From Pantoea sp. Mb-10 (GTDB taxonomy: Bacteria > Pseudomonadota > Gammaproteobacteria > Enterobacterales > Enterobacteriaceae), in NCBI RefSeq assembly GCF_021272205.1, contig NZ_JAJSDX010000011.1, forward strand, positions 1 to 64,000: DNA of 64,000 bases, read 5' to 3'. Below the pieces are notes generated by a model. It did no database searches, had not been told where the DNA came from, and saw only the letters and a list, made by a program, of their open reading frames with translations. Within the stretch, counting starts at the first letter, position 1; every line of letters begins with the position of its first letter. Position numbers and translations under genes: made by a program. This document shows positions 45,707 through 54,794 of this stretch, in pieces.

Positions 45707-47128
45707 ATGTCTAAACCTATTCTGTTGTGGTTACCTTTGCTACTGACGGGCTGCGTCTCGCTGGACCCACACTACGATCGACCTGAAGGGGCGGTGAGCA
45801 GCCAGGCGCCCCGCGGCGAGGCGTATCGCGATTTGCCCGCCTCTACGTCGGACTATCGCACTATCCGCTGGCAAGACTACGTGCTTGATGCGCAGTTGCG
45901 TCAGGTGGTGGCGATGGCGCTGGATAGCAGCCGCGACCTGCGCGAGGCGGTGGCGAATGTTAAATCGGCGCATGCGCAGTATGGCGAGCAGCGGGCCGAT
46001 CTCTTCCCCTCGCTGAGTGCGGGCCTCAGCGGCACGCGCGCCCGCACCTTAAGCGGCGAGGGCAATCAAACCGCGCTAAGCAGCAGCTATTCGGCAGAAG
46101 GCAGCGTCAGCGCTTTTGAGCTCGATCTGTTTGGCAAAAATCAAAGCTTAACCCGCCAGCAGTATGAGACCTATCTGGGCACGCTGGAGGGCGCGCGCAG
46201 TACGCGTCTGACGGTGCTCTATAACACGGTAAGCTATTGGCTACAGCTTGCGGCCGATCGCAGCAATCTGACCATCGCGAAAGAGACCGCGAAGAGTGCA
46301 GAGCAGTCTCTGGCGGTCACGCGTAAGCGGATGGAAAGCGGGGTGGCGTCAATGGTGGATGTCTCCTCGGCGGAGACCACCTGGCAATCGGCGCAGGCCG
46401 ATGTTGCCAGCTATACCACCAGCGTGGCTCAGGATAAAAACGCGTTGGATTTGGTGGTGGGAAAAAGCGTACCGGATACGCTCCTGCCTGCGGATATTGA
46501 CTCGCTGGGGCAGGCTTTGCGTGATGTGCCCGCCGGCGTTTCCTCTGCGGTGTTGCAGAATCGCCCGGATGTGCTGCAAGCCGAGCACAACCTCAAGGCG
46601 GCAAATGCCAATATCGGCGCGGCGCGGGCTAACTTCTTTCCCAGCATCACGCTTACCGCCAGCGGTGGCGTAGGCAGCAGCGACCTCTCTGCGCTGTTCA
46701 AAAACGGTGCGGGTATCTGGTCCTTTGCACCGTCTATTTCGCTGCCCATCTTCAAGGGGGGCTACAATGTGGCCTACCTGAATTACACCAAGGCGCAAAA
46801 AGAGTACTACGTGGCCGCCTATGAGAAAGCGGTGCAGACCGCTTTCCAGGAGGTGGCGGATGCGCTGGCGCGGCGAGGTACTCTCAATAGCCAACTCAGC
46901 AGCCAGCGTAATAATGTGGCGGCCGCGCAGACCTATTGGCATTTAGCCGATCTGCGCTACCAGAACGGCGTGGATACGTGGCTGAATGCCTTAACCGCGC
47001 AGCGCACGCTCTACAGCGCGCGGACGAGCTTAGTCACCGTCCAGCAGGCGTATTACCAAAACCTGATCACCTTTTATAAGGTTATGGGGGGTGGAATGGC
47101 GTTAGATGCCGACGATCGACCAATATAG
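45707..47128 (+). CDS. Outer-membrane efflux channel, NodT/OprM family
   Basis: 473 residues. Lipoprotein signal (LLTGCVSLDPHYDRP), then the TolC-like fold with two internal repeats (DLREAVANVKSAHAQYGEQR and HNLKAANANIGAARANFFPS). RADLFPSLSAGLSGTRAR and FFPSITLTASGGVGSSDL are typical beta-barrel-entry strands. Completes the tripartite pump; GGAGG ribosome-binding site 2 bases from the pump stop. Confidence 0.95.
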   Translation: MSKPILLWLPLLLTGCVSLDPHYDRPEGAVSSQAPRGEAYRDLPASTSDYRTIRWQDYVLDAQLRQVVAMALDSSRDLREAVANVKSAHAQYGEQRADLFPSLSAGLSGTRARTLSGEGNQTALSSSYSAEGSVSAFELDLFGKNQSLTRQQYETYLGTLEGARSTRLTVLYNTVSYWLQLAADRSNLTIAKETAKSAEQSLAVTRKRMESGVASMVDVSSAETTWQSAQADVASYTTSVAQDKNALDLVVGKSVPDTLLPADIDSLGQALRDVPAGVSSAVLQNRPDVLQAEHNLKAANANIGAARANFFPSITLTASGGVGSSDLSALFKNGAGIWSFAPSISLPIFKGGYNVAYLNYTKAQKEYYVAAYEKAVQTAFQEVADALARRGTLNSQLSSQRNNVAAAQTYWHLADLRYQNGVDTWLNALTAQRTLYSARTSLVTVQQAYYQNLITFYKVMGGGMALDADDRPI

Positions 47129-47275
47129 TGCTTGCTGGGGATAAGTGTCGTTCACGTGAAAGGTCGGCCATCACGGCGACCTTTTCGGCATGCGTGTGAC
47201 ATTTTTTCCCTGTCTCCCGTATTATCCGCCTGCAAAAAAGTACACTATCCGGCGCAGACGGTTCCAGGAGGGATT

Positions 47276-47857
47276 TTGAGTAAATCTGATCATGACGCGT
47301 TTACTGAGCAGCGCCAGCAGTGGATTATTTCAGCCGCAGAGGCCTGCTTTAGCCGGGCGGGGTTTCACGGTACCAGCATGGCGGATATCTGTCGTGAATC
47401 AGGCTTAGGCGCGGGGCAAATCTATCGTCATTTCAGCAGTAAGGAGAGCATTGTCTGGGCGGCCATCAACGCGATCGCCGTGCGCTGGCGCCTTTTTTTG
47501 CAGCATACGCTGCCGCAGCAAAACAGCGTCGAGCACCTTGTGGATCCGCATTCGACGTTTTGGCACGGCTGGCCCCAGCAAGATCGCTGTTTGTTACTTG
47601 AGATGTATTCAGAAGCCTCACGCAATGAAGCGGTGCGCGAGGTGTTAGCACAGCAGGAGCAGCAACTGGTACGCGAACTGTCGCACGCGTTTGCCCTTAC
47701 GTATCCTGTAATGAGTGCCGAACAACGTCATCAGCGCATTCAATTTTTATTGGTACTCGTGGATGGTGTGGCGTGCCGGGCCGTTGACGACGGTGACAAG
47801 GACGCGCAGGAGCGACGGCGCATCAATGCGATACTGGATCGCCATCTGTTTACCTGA
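47276..47857 (+). CDS. TetR-family regulator (TTG start)
   Basis: 193 residues from TTG at 47276, which follows GGAGG and gives the start LSKSDHDAFTEQRQQWIISA; no ATG is suitably placed. Helix-turn-helix: TSMADICRESGLGAGQIYRH then FSSKESIVWA. C-terminal ligand domain with MYSEASRNEAVREVLAQQEQ. It follows the efflux operon on the same strand after 147 bases and is a likely local regulator of it. An upstream open frame from 47132 has no start signal. Confidence 0.85.
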   Translation: MSKSDHDAFTEQRQQWIISAAEACFSRAGFHGTSMADICRESGLGAGQIYRHFSSKESIVWAAINAIAVRWRLFLQHTLPQQNSVEHLVDPHSTFWHGWPQQDRCLLLEMYSEASRNEAVREVLAQQEQQLVRELSHAFALTYPVMSAEQRHQRIQFLLVLVDGVACRAVDDGDKDAQERRRINAILDRHLFT

Positions 47858-47859
47858 CG

Positions 47860-48417
47860 TCATGCCCCGTCGGGCCGATGCACTTCGCGGTTAATCTCAG
47901 CAAAGAAGGGGAGAAATCCCTCAGGAATGGCCTGCTGTTTCATGCAGCGACGAATAATCAAGCCATCAATGATCAGCGACATGGTAGAGAGCCGCGAACG
48001 AATAACCCGCGCCTCCAGGGTGGGATTCAGCGCTTGTTCCTGACGGATAAAGTTATTGCCCAGCTCTTGCCAGGCCTCCTGCATGATGTGATGAATGCGG
48101 GCATTGCGCGTGGCTTCCGCAGACACTTCCATCAGTAATACGATGCTTTGTTCCACTGCGGGCGGCACAATATCCTGCGCCGAGTGGGTGGCAGCGTGCG
48201 CGGCGTGCTTAAAATCAGCGTTGAGCAGGGTAATCATCCGTTGCACCACGCGCGTCACCAGCGCTTCGATGATGGCTTCTTTGTTTTTGTAATATTTATA
48301 AATCAGCCCAATGCTCACCCCGGATTCACGGGCAATCTGTTGCACCGAGGTTTGATAAAATCCGTGCTGACGCATGCAGCGCTCGGCTGCGTCAAGAATG
48401 TTTTCGCTGCGGCTCAT
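47860..48417 (-). CDS. TetR-family regulator
   Basis: 185 residues. Helix-turn-helix: TSVQQIARESGVSIGLIYKY then YKNKEAIIEALV. The C-terminal domain resembles that of the neighbouring TetR (LLMEVSAEATRNARIHHIMQ against LLLEMYSEASRNEAVREVLA), so the two are probably distant paralogues. They converge with a 2-base gap. Either or both could control the RND operon. Confidence 0.88.
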   Translation of the reverse strand: MSRSENILDAAERCMRQHGFYQTSVQQIARESGVSIGLIYKYYKNKEAIIEALVTRVVQRMITLLNADFKHAAHAATHSAQDIVPPAVEQSIVLLMEVSAEATRNARIHHIMQEAWQELGNNFIRQEQALNPTLEARVIRSRLSTMSLIIDGLIIRRCMKQQAIPEGFLPFFAEINREVHRPDGA

Positions 48418-48485
48418 GGTGGGTTCTCACAAGGGCGGAAGCGCTAGTTTACGCATAATTTCCCGCAGCGTCATGGGGAGCGTTA

Positions 48486-49628
48486 GCCACTTGCAGTGGC
48501 TGGTGGCTTGCGCCGCAGGCAGCGGCGGGGTGCTTTAGCCACTTGCAGTGGCGGGCTTATGCCGCAGGCAGGTGCCTTTGCCACTTGCTGTGGCGGGGCT
48601 TGTGCCGCAGGCAGCGGCACGGCGCTGGCGTTAGCACGGAGCGACTTTCGTTCGCCATCGCAATGGCAGGTGCCTTTACCGCGCTGCGGCGACCGAGCAG
48701 AGGGCGCCAGGCCGCGCCCTCTGCACTCCCCGGCCCTGCGCCAGCCCCACTCGCCGCTGCGCGGTACCTTCACTCTCTCAGCCTTCCTGACGGACCGGCG
48801 TCGATTCGCTCCTGCTCAACGCCGCCTCTCGCGGCATCCATGCCGCTCGCCCTGGAAGGCCTCCTTCGTTCAGCGAGTGGGGATGGCGCTTCACACCCCC
48901 TGCTGCACGCCATGACTTTTTTCGCAGCCGCCGCGTGGCGGGAAGATTTTTAAGGTGCGTTCAGGCTGCGCTGCTTTAAGTAAAACCCTTCGTTCGTGTT
49001 TTTAAGTCTTTTGAGGTTACTGGGTGGTTGAAAGACTTTTAACTAGCATCCCGCCCGCGCGGTGTTCATCAGAAACCTTCTGTCTTCTGTCTTCTGTTTT
49101 TTCCAGCCAGCCGCTTTCTTCGCAGACCCGTTTACAGCCCTCCAGACAACACCACACACAAAAAAAGAAAAAGGCTCTTAAAGGCGAGGTTTGTGGCGCC
49201 ATCCGGAGCGCCGAACGGAGCGTGACGGCCAGGACGAAGCGGCAGGGATGCCGCTGAGAGGGCGGAATGAGCCAGGGATGGCGAATCCGCGCGGTCCGTG
49301 AGGCTGGCGCGGCGGAGTGAGGGAACAGCGGAGGCTGGCGCAGGGCGCGGATTGCAAAGGGCCGCGCCCATCGGCCCTTTGCCCGTACGCCGCAGCGGGG
49401 TGGATGAAACTGCCGTGCGCTTAGCGGGCGGAACCCGCTCAGGGTTTACTACAGACCGGCTGAGCGGTCGGAACCCGCTCAGGGTTCAGTGAAGACCGGC
49501 TGAGCGGGCCGGACCCCGCTCTCCATTTACCGGCTCGAGCGGTCGGAACCCGCTCACCCTCCACCGGCAGTTGAGCGGGCCGGAACCCGCTCACGCATTC
49601 CCGGCTTTGCGGGCCGGACTCCCGCAGC
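48486..49628. repeat. Copy B of the 1.2-kb non-coding inverted-repeat element
   Basis: Direct repeat of copy A (37798-39000), 10.7 kb away. Left modules carry GCCACTTGCAGTGGC at 48486-48500 and 48538-48552, and a variant at 48580-48594, more closely packed than in A. Core arms at about 48690-48900 and 49196-49405, with hairpins CAGAGGGCGC/GCGCCCTCTG at 48698-48723 and GCAAAGGGCCG/CGGCCCTTTGC at 49354-49382. Long stretches of the arms are identical to copy A. On the right are about six palindromic units (GCGGTCGGAACCCGCT type) at 49418-49625. No gene is supported in it. Confidence 0.85.
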
Positions 49629-49654
49629 GCTCCACCAACGCCTTGGTCACCGTC

Positions 49655-49683
49655 CCGTCATCTTGCTGCCATAAAACCTTCAT
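49655..49683 (+). promoter_or_regulatory. Pho box (PhoB site) upstream of the Ugp-like operon
   Basis: Three 7-base repeats at exact 11-base steps: CCGTCAT (49655), CTGCCAT (49666), CCTTCAT (49677), against the consensus CTGTCAT; 49666-49683 matches the 18-base Pho box at 15 positions, including the AAAAC spacer. It lies 48 bases before the ATG of the first gene, so phosphate-starvation control is likely. Confidence 0.75.
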
Positions 49684-49730
49684 TCCGCTGCGCTAGCTTA
49701 CCGCCATTCTGATTTCAGGACCTTGGCTGC

Positions 49731-50834
49731 ATGAGCGCGCTTACGCTTCATCACATTAAAAAAAACTGGGGCGATCACCTTGCCCTGAACGACATCAGCT
49801 TCACCGTGGAACCAGGCAGCTTTGTAGCACTGCTGGGGCCATCGGGATGCGGCAAAACCACGCTGTTGCGCACCATTGCCGGATTGGAAAGTGCTGATGA
49901 AGGAGAGATCCAGCTGCAACAGCAGGACGTCACGCATCTGCCGCCGTCACAGCGCAGGCTTTCGATGGTGTTTCAATCTTACGCGCTGTTTCCCCATCTC
50001 AACGTGCGGGAAAATCTGCTGTTTGGCCTGAAAGCGCGCGGTGAAGACAAGCAGACCTTTGGGGCACGCCTGCACGATGTCAGCAGCTTGCTGGAGTTAG
50101 ACAACTTGCTTGATCGTTTACCGTCTCAACTGTCGGGCGGGCAGCAGCAGCGCGTGGCGCTGGGAAGGGCGGTGATTGCTAACCATAGGCTGTGTCTGAT
50201 GGATGAGCCGCTGTCGAATCTTGATGCGCGCCTGCGCCAGAGTATGCGCCGTGAAATTCGCGCGTTGCAAAAGAAACTGGGCCTCACCTTAATCTACGTG
50301 ACGCACGATCAAACCGAAGCCATGAGTATGGCGGACAGTATCATTCTGCTGAACGCTGGCAAGATAGAGCAAATCGGCACGCCAGAGGCGCTCTATCACC
50401 AGCCGGCCAGCCTTTTCGCCGCCCAATTCATCGGTGCGCCGCCGATGAACATCCTGCCGCTACAGGCACGCGGCGAGAACCATTATCTCAGTACGCTTGC
50501 GGCACCGGTGGTGACGCACCCGTCTGCCGAATCACTCAGCCTCGGCCTGCGCGCAGAAGATATCGACGTGACCGCGCCCAACTCATCGGCGCTGATCGCG
50601 CGGGCACTCAGTTATGAATATATGGGGGCGGACACGCTGCTGGCCTGCCAGCTTTCGGCAATCAAGGCCCCCCTGATTGTAAAAGTCCCTGGGCTGCAAC
50701 GTTTTAACGAAGGGGACTCGGTCGGCCTGCAATGGTCCGCTGCGCGCCAATACCTGTTCTCCAGCCGCACGGGCCAACGCTGCGCGGCGGCGGAACAGAG
50801 ACTCACCGGTAACGAAAAAAAATACGCTGTTTAA
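49731..50834 (+). CDS. ABC transporter ATP-binding protein, UgpC-like
   Basis: 367 residues. Walker A GPSGCGKTT at about 36, Q-loop VFQSYALFPHLNVRENLLF, signature LSGGQQQRVALGRA at about 135, Walker B CLMDEPLSNLD, switch His in YVTHDQTEAMSM, and a C-terminal TOBE regulatory domain preceded by FIGAPPMNIL, typical of the UgpC/MalK/MsmK group. Energises uptake by the permeases encoded downstream. First gene after a Pho box, which favours an organophosphate substrate. Confidence 0.93.
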   Translation: MSALTLHHIKKNWGDHLALNDISFTVEPGSFVALLGPSGCGKTTLLRTIAGLESADEGEIQLQQQDVTHLPPSQRRLSMVFQSYALFPHLNVRENLLFGLKARGEDKQTFGARLHDVSSLLELDNLLDRLPSQLSGGQQQRVALGRAVIANHRLCLMDEPLSNLDARLRQSMRREIRALQKKLGLTLIYVTHDQTEAMSMADSIILLNAGKIEQIGTPEALYHQPASLFAAQFIGAPPMNILPLQARGENHYLSTLAAPVVTHPSAESLSLGLRAEDIDVTAPNSSALIARALSYEYMGADTLLACQLSAIKAPLIVKVPGLQRFNEGDSVGLQWSAARQYLFSSRTGQRCAAAEQRLTGNEKKYAV

Positions 50835-50860
50835 CTGTTGTTTTTGCCCAAGGAAAACGC

Positions 50861-52135
50861 ATGTCTGCAACTCGTTATTCACGCCTGGCTTGTGCATGGT
50901 TGTTGTCAGCAACGGCTACCTGTGCCGCTGAGCCGGTCACGCTTCAGATGTACTACCCGATTGCGGTCGGCGGTAAAGTCAGTCACACCGTGGAATCGCT
51001 GGTCTCCGACTTTGAACGTACCCATGCTGATGTGCACATCCAGCCGGTTTATACCGGTGATTACGCCACCACCGTCACCAAGGCGTTAACCGCCTTTCGC
51101 GGTGGCAATGCGCCGCAGATGGCCGTAATGGGGGATATCGAAGCCTATTCGCTGATGGATGCTGGCGCGATTGTTGCCGCCAGCGATTTAGCGAACGATG
51201 ACGCGGGCAAGGCGTGGCTTACGGGATTCTATCCGGCGTTTCTGCGTCCTATCGATGGCAAAATATGGGGCGTCCCGTTTCAGCGCTCGACGGTGGTGCT
51301 GTATTGGAACAAACAGGCCTTTGAAAAAGCCGGGTTAAACGGGGAGACGCCACCTGCCACGTGGCAGCAAGTGGTGGATTTCGGGAAAAAGTTAACGCTT
51401 AAGGACGCCAGCGGCGTGACGCAGTGGGGGATTGAGATTCCGTCAACGCCAAATGGCTACTGGAATTTTCAAGGGCTGGCGGCGACCAACGGCGGTCATC
51501 TCGATAACGGCAAAGGCACAGCGGTCACGTTCAATACGCCAACCAATGTAGAAACGCTGCAGTGGCTGACCGATCTGGGGCAAAAAGAGCAGGTCTCACC
51601 GAAAGGCACGGTGGCATGGGGTACCACGCCGCAGGACTTTATTAGCGGTAAAACCGCGATGATGGTCACCACCACCGGTAATTTGGCTAACGTGCACGAG
51701 AATGCAAAATTCCCGTTTGGTGTTGCGATGCTGCCGGAGAAAACCCAGCGCGGCAGTCCCACCGGCGGCGGTAACCTGTATGTGTTCAGCAGCGCCTCGC
51801 CGGCGCAGCAGAAAGCGGCCATGACGTTTATCCGCTGGGTCACCTCACCCGAACAGGCTGCGCGCTGGAGTATTGCCACGGGCTATGTGGCAACGTCGCC
51901 CGGCGCGTGGGACACCCCCGCGATGAAAGCCTATGTCAAAGTGGTCCCGCAAGCGTTGGTGGCGCGCGAACAGCTGAAATATGCGCAACCCGAACTCTCT
52001 ACCTATAACAGCGTGCAGATTCAGGAGACGTTGAATCACGCCATTGAAGCCGCCGTCACCCAGGCTAAAACCCCGGCAGAGGCGTTGGAGAGCGCGCAGA
52101 AACAAGCCGACCGCCTGTTGAAACCCTATCAGTGA
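50861..52135 (+). CDS. Extracellular solute-binding protein, UgpB-like
   Basis: 424 residues. Signal peptide cleaved after SATATCA; the mature protein begins AEPVTLQMYYPIAVGGKVSH. Family-1 sugar/glycerol-phosphate binding protein: VYTGDYATTVTKALTAFRGG and NAPQMAVMGDIEAYSLMDAG parallel UgpB's 'YKGNY...AFRTGNAP' region (recalled); GVPFQRSTVVLYWNKQAFEK and SPEQAARWSIATGYVATSPG are further family motifs. Binds the substrate in the periplasm. AAGGA ribosome-binding site. It overlaps the first permease gene at TGATG. Confidence 0.9.
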   Translation: MSATRYSRLACAWLLSATATCAAEPVTLQMYYPIAVGGKVSHTVESLVSDFERTHADVHIQPVYTGDYATTVTKALTAFRGGNAPQMAVMGDIEAYSLMDAGAIVAASDLANDDAGKAWLTGFYPAFLRPIDGKIWGVPFQRSTVVLYWNKQAFEKAGLNGETPPATWQQVVDFGKKLTLKDASGVTQWGIEIPSTPNGYWNFQGLAATNGGHLDNGKGTAVTFNTPTNVETLQWLTDLGQKEQVSPKGTVAWGTTPQDFISGKTAMMVTTTGNLANVHENAKFPFGVAMLPEKTQRGSPTGGGNLYVFSSASPAQQKAAMTFIRWVTSPEQAARWSIATGYVATSPGAWDTPAMKAYVKVVPQALVAREQLKYAQPELSTYNSVQIQETLNHAIEAAVTQAKTPAEALESAQKQADRLLKPYQ

Positions 52136-53040
52136 TGCGCGCGCTGGCTTTGCGTACCGCGCGGACGCGCTTACTGTCCGCGCAGATCTACGGGTATCTG
52201 CTGTTACTGCCAGCGATGAGTTTCTTGCTGCTGTTCACGCACTATCCGGCGATCGCCACCCTGTGGGAGAGCGTATTCAGCGCGTCGCGAGCCAACCATC
52301 CAGCCCATTTTGTCGGGCTGGATAACTACGCGGCCCTGCTGGACGACGATATCTTCATTCAGTCGCTGTGGAATACGCTGCGCTATGCGCTGATTACGGT
52401 GCCGCTGGCCGTCATGCTGGCGCTCCTGATGGCGCTGGCGGTTAATCAACGCCTGCGCGGCACGTCGCTGTTGCGCGCCGCGTTTTTTATTCCCTCACTG
52501 CTGCCGATGATCGCCATCGCCAATCTTTGGCTGTTTTTCTATACGCCGCAGCTCGGGCTATTAAACAAGTGCCTTGCGCTGTTTTCGCTGCCTGCGGTGA
52601 ATTGGCTGGGCGAGCCGGATACGGCGCTCTACAGCCTGATGGCGATATCAATTTGGCGGGAAGCGGGCTTTTTTATGATTTTCTATCTCGCCGCGCTGCA
52701 GCAAATCGATCCGCGCTTAGGCGAGGCGGCGCAAATCGAGGGGGCCTCGCGGCTGTACTTTTTCCGCCGCGTGCAGTGGCCGCTGCTGATGCCGACCACG
52801 CTGTTTGTCCTGATTAATGCCGCCATGAACGCTTTTCGTATTGTCGATCAGGTCATCGCGCTTACCAACGGCGGGCCCGATAACAGCACCAGCCTTTTAC
52901 TGTTTTATATCTATCGCACCGCGTTTAGCTACTGGAACCTTCCCGCGGCGGCGGCCATGACGGTGGTGCTGCTGGTGATCCTCGCTGCCGTTGCCTTGCT
53001 GAAATTCAAACTGCTGGATAAGCGAGCACACTATCAATGA
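52135..53040 (+). CDS. ABC transporter permease, UgpA-like
   Basis: 301 residues, six membrane helices. The EAA loop reads EAAQIEGASRLYFFRRVQWP near residue 200, which contacts the ATPase. RANHPAHFVGLDNYAALLDD is the usual MalF/UgpA-type periplasmic segment. The ATG at 52135 overlaps the binding-protein stop; a GTG one codon earlier is also in frame. Confidence 0.92.
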   Translation: MRALALRTARTRLLSAQIYGYLLLLPAMSFLLLFTHYPAIATLWESVFSASRANHPAHFVGLDNYAALLDDDIFIQSLWNTLRYALITVPLAVMLALLMALAVNQRLRGTSLLRAAFFIPSLLPMIAIANLWLFFYTPQLGLLNKCLALFSLPAVNWLGEPDTALYSLMAISIWREAGFFMIFYLAALQQIDPRLGEAAQIEGASRLYFFRRVQWPLLMPTTLFVLINAAMNAFRIVDQVIALTNGGPDNSTSLLLFYIYRTAFSYWNLPAAAAMTVVLLVILAAVALLKFKLLDKRAHYQ

Positions 53041-53855
53041 AAACGCCGTTTTCGCTGGGTCGCCTGGCGCTGAATATCACCCTCTGGCTGGCGGCACTGC
53101 TGTGGTGTTTGCCGATTCTCACTGCCATCTGGGTCGCCATTCATCCCACCGCGCAGCAGGGCCGCTTCGAACTGTTCTCACCGCTGACGCTGGAGAATTT
53201 TGTTGCAGCCTGGCACGCCGCGCCGTTTGCGCGCTACTTCATCAACACCACGCTGCTGGTGCTGATGATTGTGGGGGTGCAGTTGGTTCTCGCGACGTTG
53301 GCGGCCTATGCGCTGGTGCGGTATAAGTTGAAATTTGGCGGTGTGCTGTTTGCGTTGATTCTGCTGCAGCTGATGATCAGTCCAGACGTGCTGATCCTCA
53401 ACAACTATAAAACCATCAGCGCGCTGGGACTGCGTGACACGCTGACCGGTATAGCCCTGCCGTACTTTGCCTCCGCCTTTGCCATTTTCCTGCTCAGGCA
53501 AACCTTCAAGGGGATACCGCGCGTGCTGGAGGAGGCGGCAATTATGGAAGGGGCCAGTCGCCTGTATATCTTACGTAAGCTGTACGTGCCGCTGGCGAAA
53601 CCCACCTACATGGCCTTTGCGCTGGTCTCGATCAGCTTTCACTGGAACGATTTTCTTTGGCCGCTGGTGATTGCTGATTCAGTCAATGTGCGGCCGCTGA
53701 CCGTTGGCCTACAGCTGTTTTCCGCGCCGGAGCAAGGCGTGCAGTGGGCATTGATAGGTGCAGGAACGCTGATGACCACGCTGCCGCTGCTGGTGCTGTT
53801 TCTGTTGTTCCAGCGTCAGTTTGTGCAGTCTTTTATGCGAGCGGGTATTCGTTAA
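53037..53855 (+). CDS. ABC transporter permease, UgpE-like
   Basis: 272 residues, six membrane helices. EAA loop EEAAIMEGASRLYILRKLYV near residue 168; the segment FHWNDFLWPLVIADSVNVRP is typical of MalG/UgpE-type permeases. It pairs with the preceding permease (4-base overlap, ATGA). Confidence 0.92.
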   Translation: MKTPFSLGRLALNITLWLAALLWCLPILTAIWVAIHPTAQQGRFELFSPLTLENFVAAWHAAPFARYFINTTLLVLMIVGVQLVLATLAAYALVRYKLKFGGVLFALILLQLMISPDVLILNNYKTISALGLRDTLTGIALPYFASAFAIFLLRQTFKGIPRVLEEAAIMEGASRLYILRKLYVPLAKPTYMAFALVSISFHWNDFLWPLVIADSVNVRPLTVGLQLFSAPEQGVQWALIGAGTLMTTLPLLVLFLLFQRQFVQSFMRAGIR

Positions 53856-53867
53856 GGAGAAAAGGGG

Positions 53868-54794
53868 ATGGATTGTCCGTGTCCATTGACCGCCACCCAG
53901 CGCGCGCTGCTGGGCAACGTCGCCGCGCTATTCACGCCGCCAGCGGTGGGGCAGACGCTACGCGATAGCACGACCTTGCGCTTTGGTCTGATGACCGATC
54001 CGCAATATGCCGATGTGGATGCCGACGTCGCGCAGCACCTCTATTACCGCCATGCGCTGCAAAAGCTGCCGCAGGCTATCGCGGCCTTTAACCAGCTGCC
54101 GCTGGATTTTGTGGTGACGTTAGGGGATATCGTTGATCGCCAGGCCGACGATTATGCTGCCGTGCTGCCGCTCTATACGCGGCTCATTCATCCCCATGCG
54201 GTGGTGTTGGGCAACCATGACGCGCTCGCGCTCACCACACTGCTGGCCGATCGCGCCGCATTGCCTAAGCACTATTACGCCTTTCGTCTGCCGGGCTGGC
54301 GTTTTGTGGTTTACGATGGCAATGACGTCAGCCTCTACTGCAACGCCCTTAACGGCGATGATCGCTATCAGGCCGAAACGCTGCTGAACGCGCTGCGCGC
54401 GCAGGGGCAGCCGCAGGCCGAGCCGTGGAATGGGGCGGTCGGGCAGCAGCAGCTGGCGTGGATTGAACAGCAGCTTCAACAGGCGCAGCGCTGCGGCGAA
54501 CGCGTTATCATCTTCGGGCATTATCCGCTCGCGCCACTGACGCGGCATAACTTAATGAACAGCAACGTGTTAGTCGATCTCGTTACTAGTTACAACATAC
54601 CTTGCTGTTTTGCAGGACACGATCACAAAGGCAATCATGCCATTATCGGTCAGTCAGGGTTCGTGACCCTTAAAGGCATGCTAAACGGCCCTGATGCGGT
54701 ACCTTTTGCCGTCGTCGAAATCACCAAGGACCGGGTCGCTATTCAGGGATTTGGCGGCGAAGCCAGCACCTGCTTCGCCATCCAGGCGCGTTAG
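53868..54794 (+). CDS. Calcineurin-like metallophosphoesterase
   Basis: 308 residues. All five metal-binding blocks are present: FGLMTDPQY (about 40), TLGDIVDRQ (about 82), VLGNHDALA (about 110), FGHYPLAP (about 222) and GHDHKGNHA (about 250). The set resembles ADP-ribose/CDP-alcohol diphosphatases (ADPRM type). No signal peptide is apparent, so it is probably cytoplasmic. As the last gene of a Pho-box operon with an Ugp-like transporter it takes the place that the phosphodiesterase UgpQ has in E. coli. It overlaps the convergent HPP gene by 4 bases. Confidence 0.9.
   Translation: MDCPCPLTATQRALLGNVAALFTPPAVGQTLRDSTTLRFGLMTDPQYADVDADVAQHLYYRHALQKLPQAIAAFNQLPLDFVVTLGDIVDRQADDYAAVLPLYTRLIHPHAVVLGNHDALALTTLLADRAALPKHYYAFRLPGWRFVVYDGNDVSLYCNALNGDDRYQAETLLNALRAQGQPQAEPWNGAVGQQQLAWIEQQLQQAQRCGERVIIFGHYPLAPLTRHNLMNSNVLVDLVTSYNIPCCFAGHDHKGNHAIIGQSGFVTLKGMLNGPDAVPFAVVEITKDRVAIQGFGGEASTCFAIQAR

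Noticed and set aside
48483..49371. Frames of 60-140 codons in repeat copy B
   Set aside because: Same reasons; similar peptides (for example MKVPRSGEWG-like) arise from the shared DNA, but indels between the copies break the frames.
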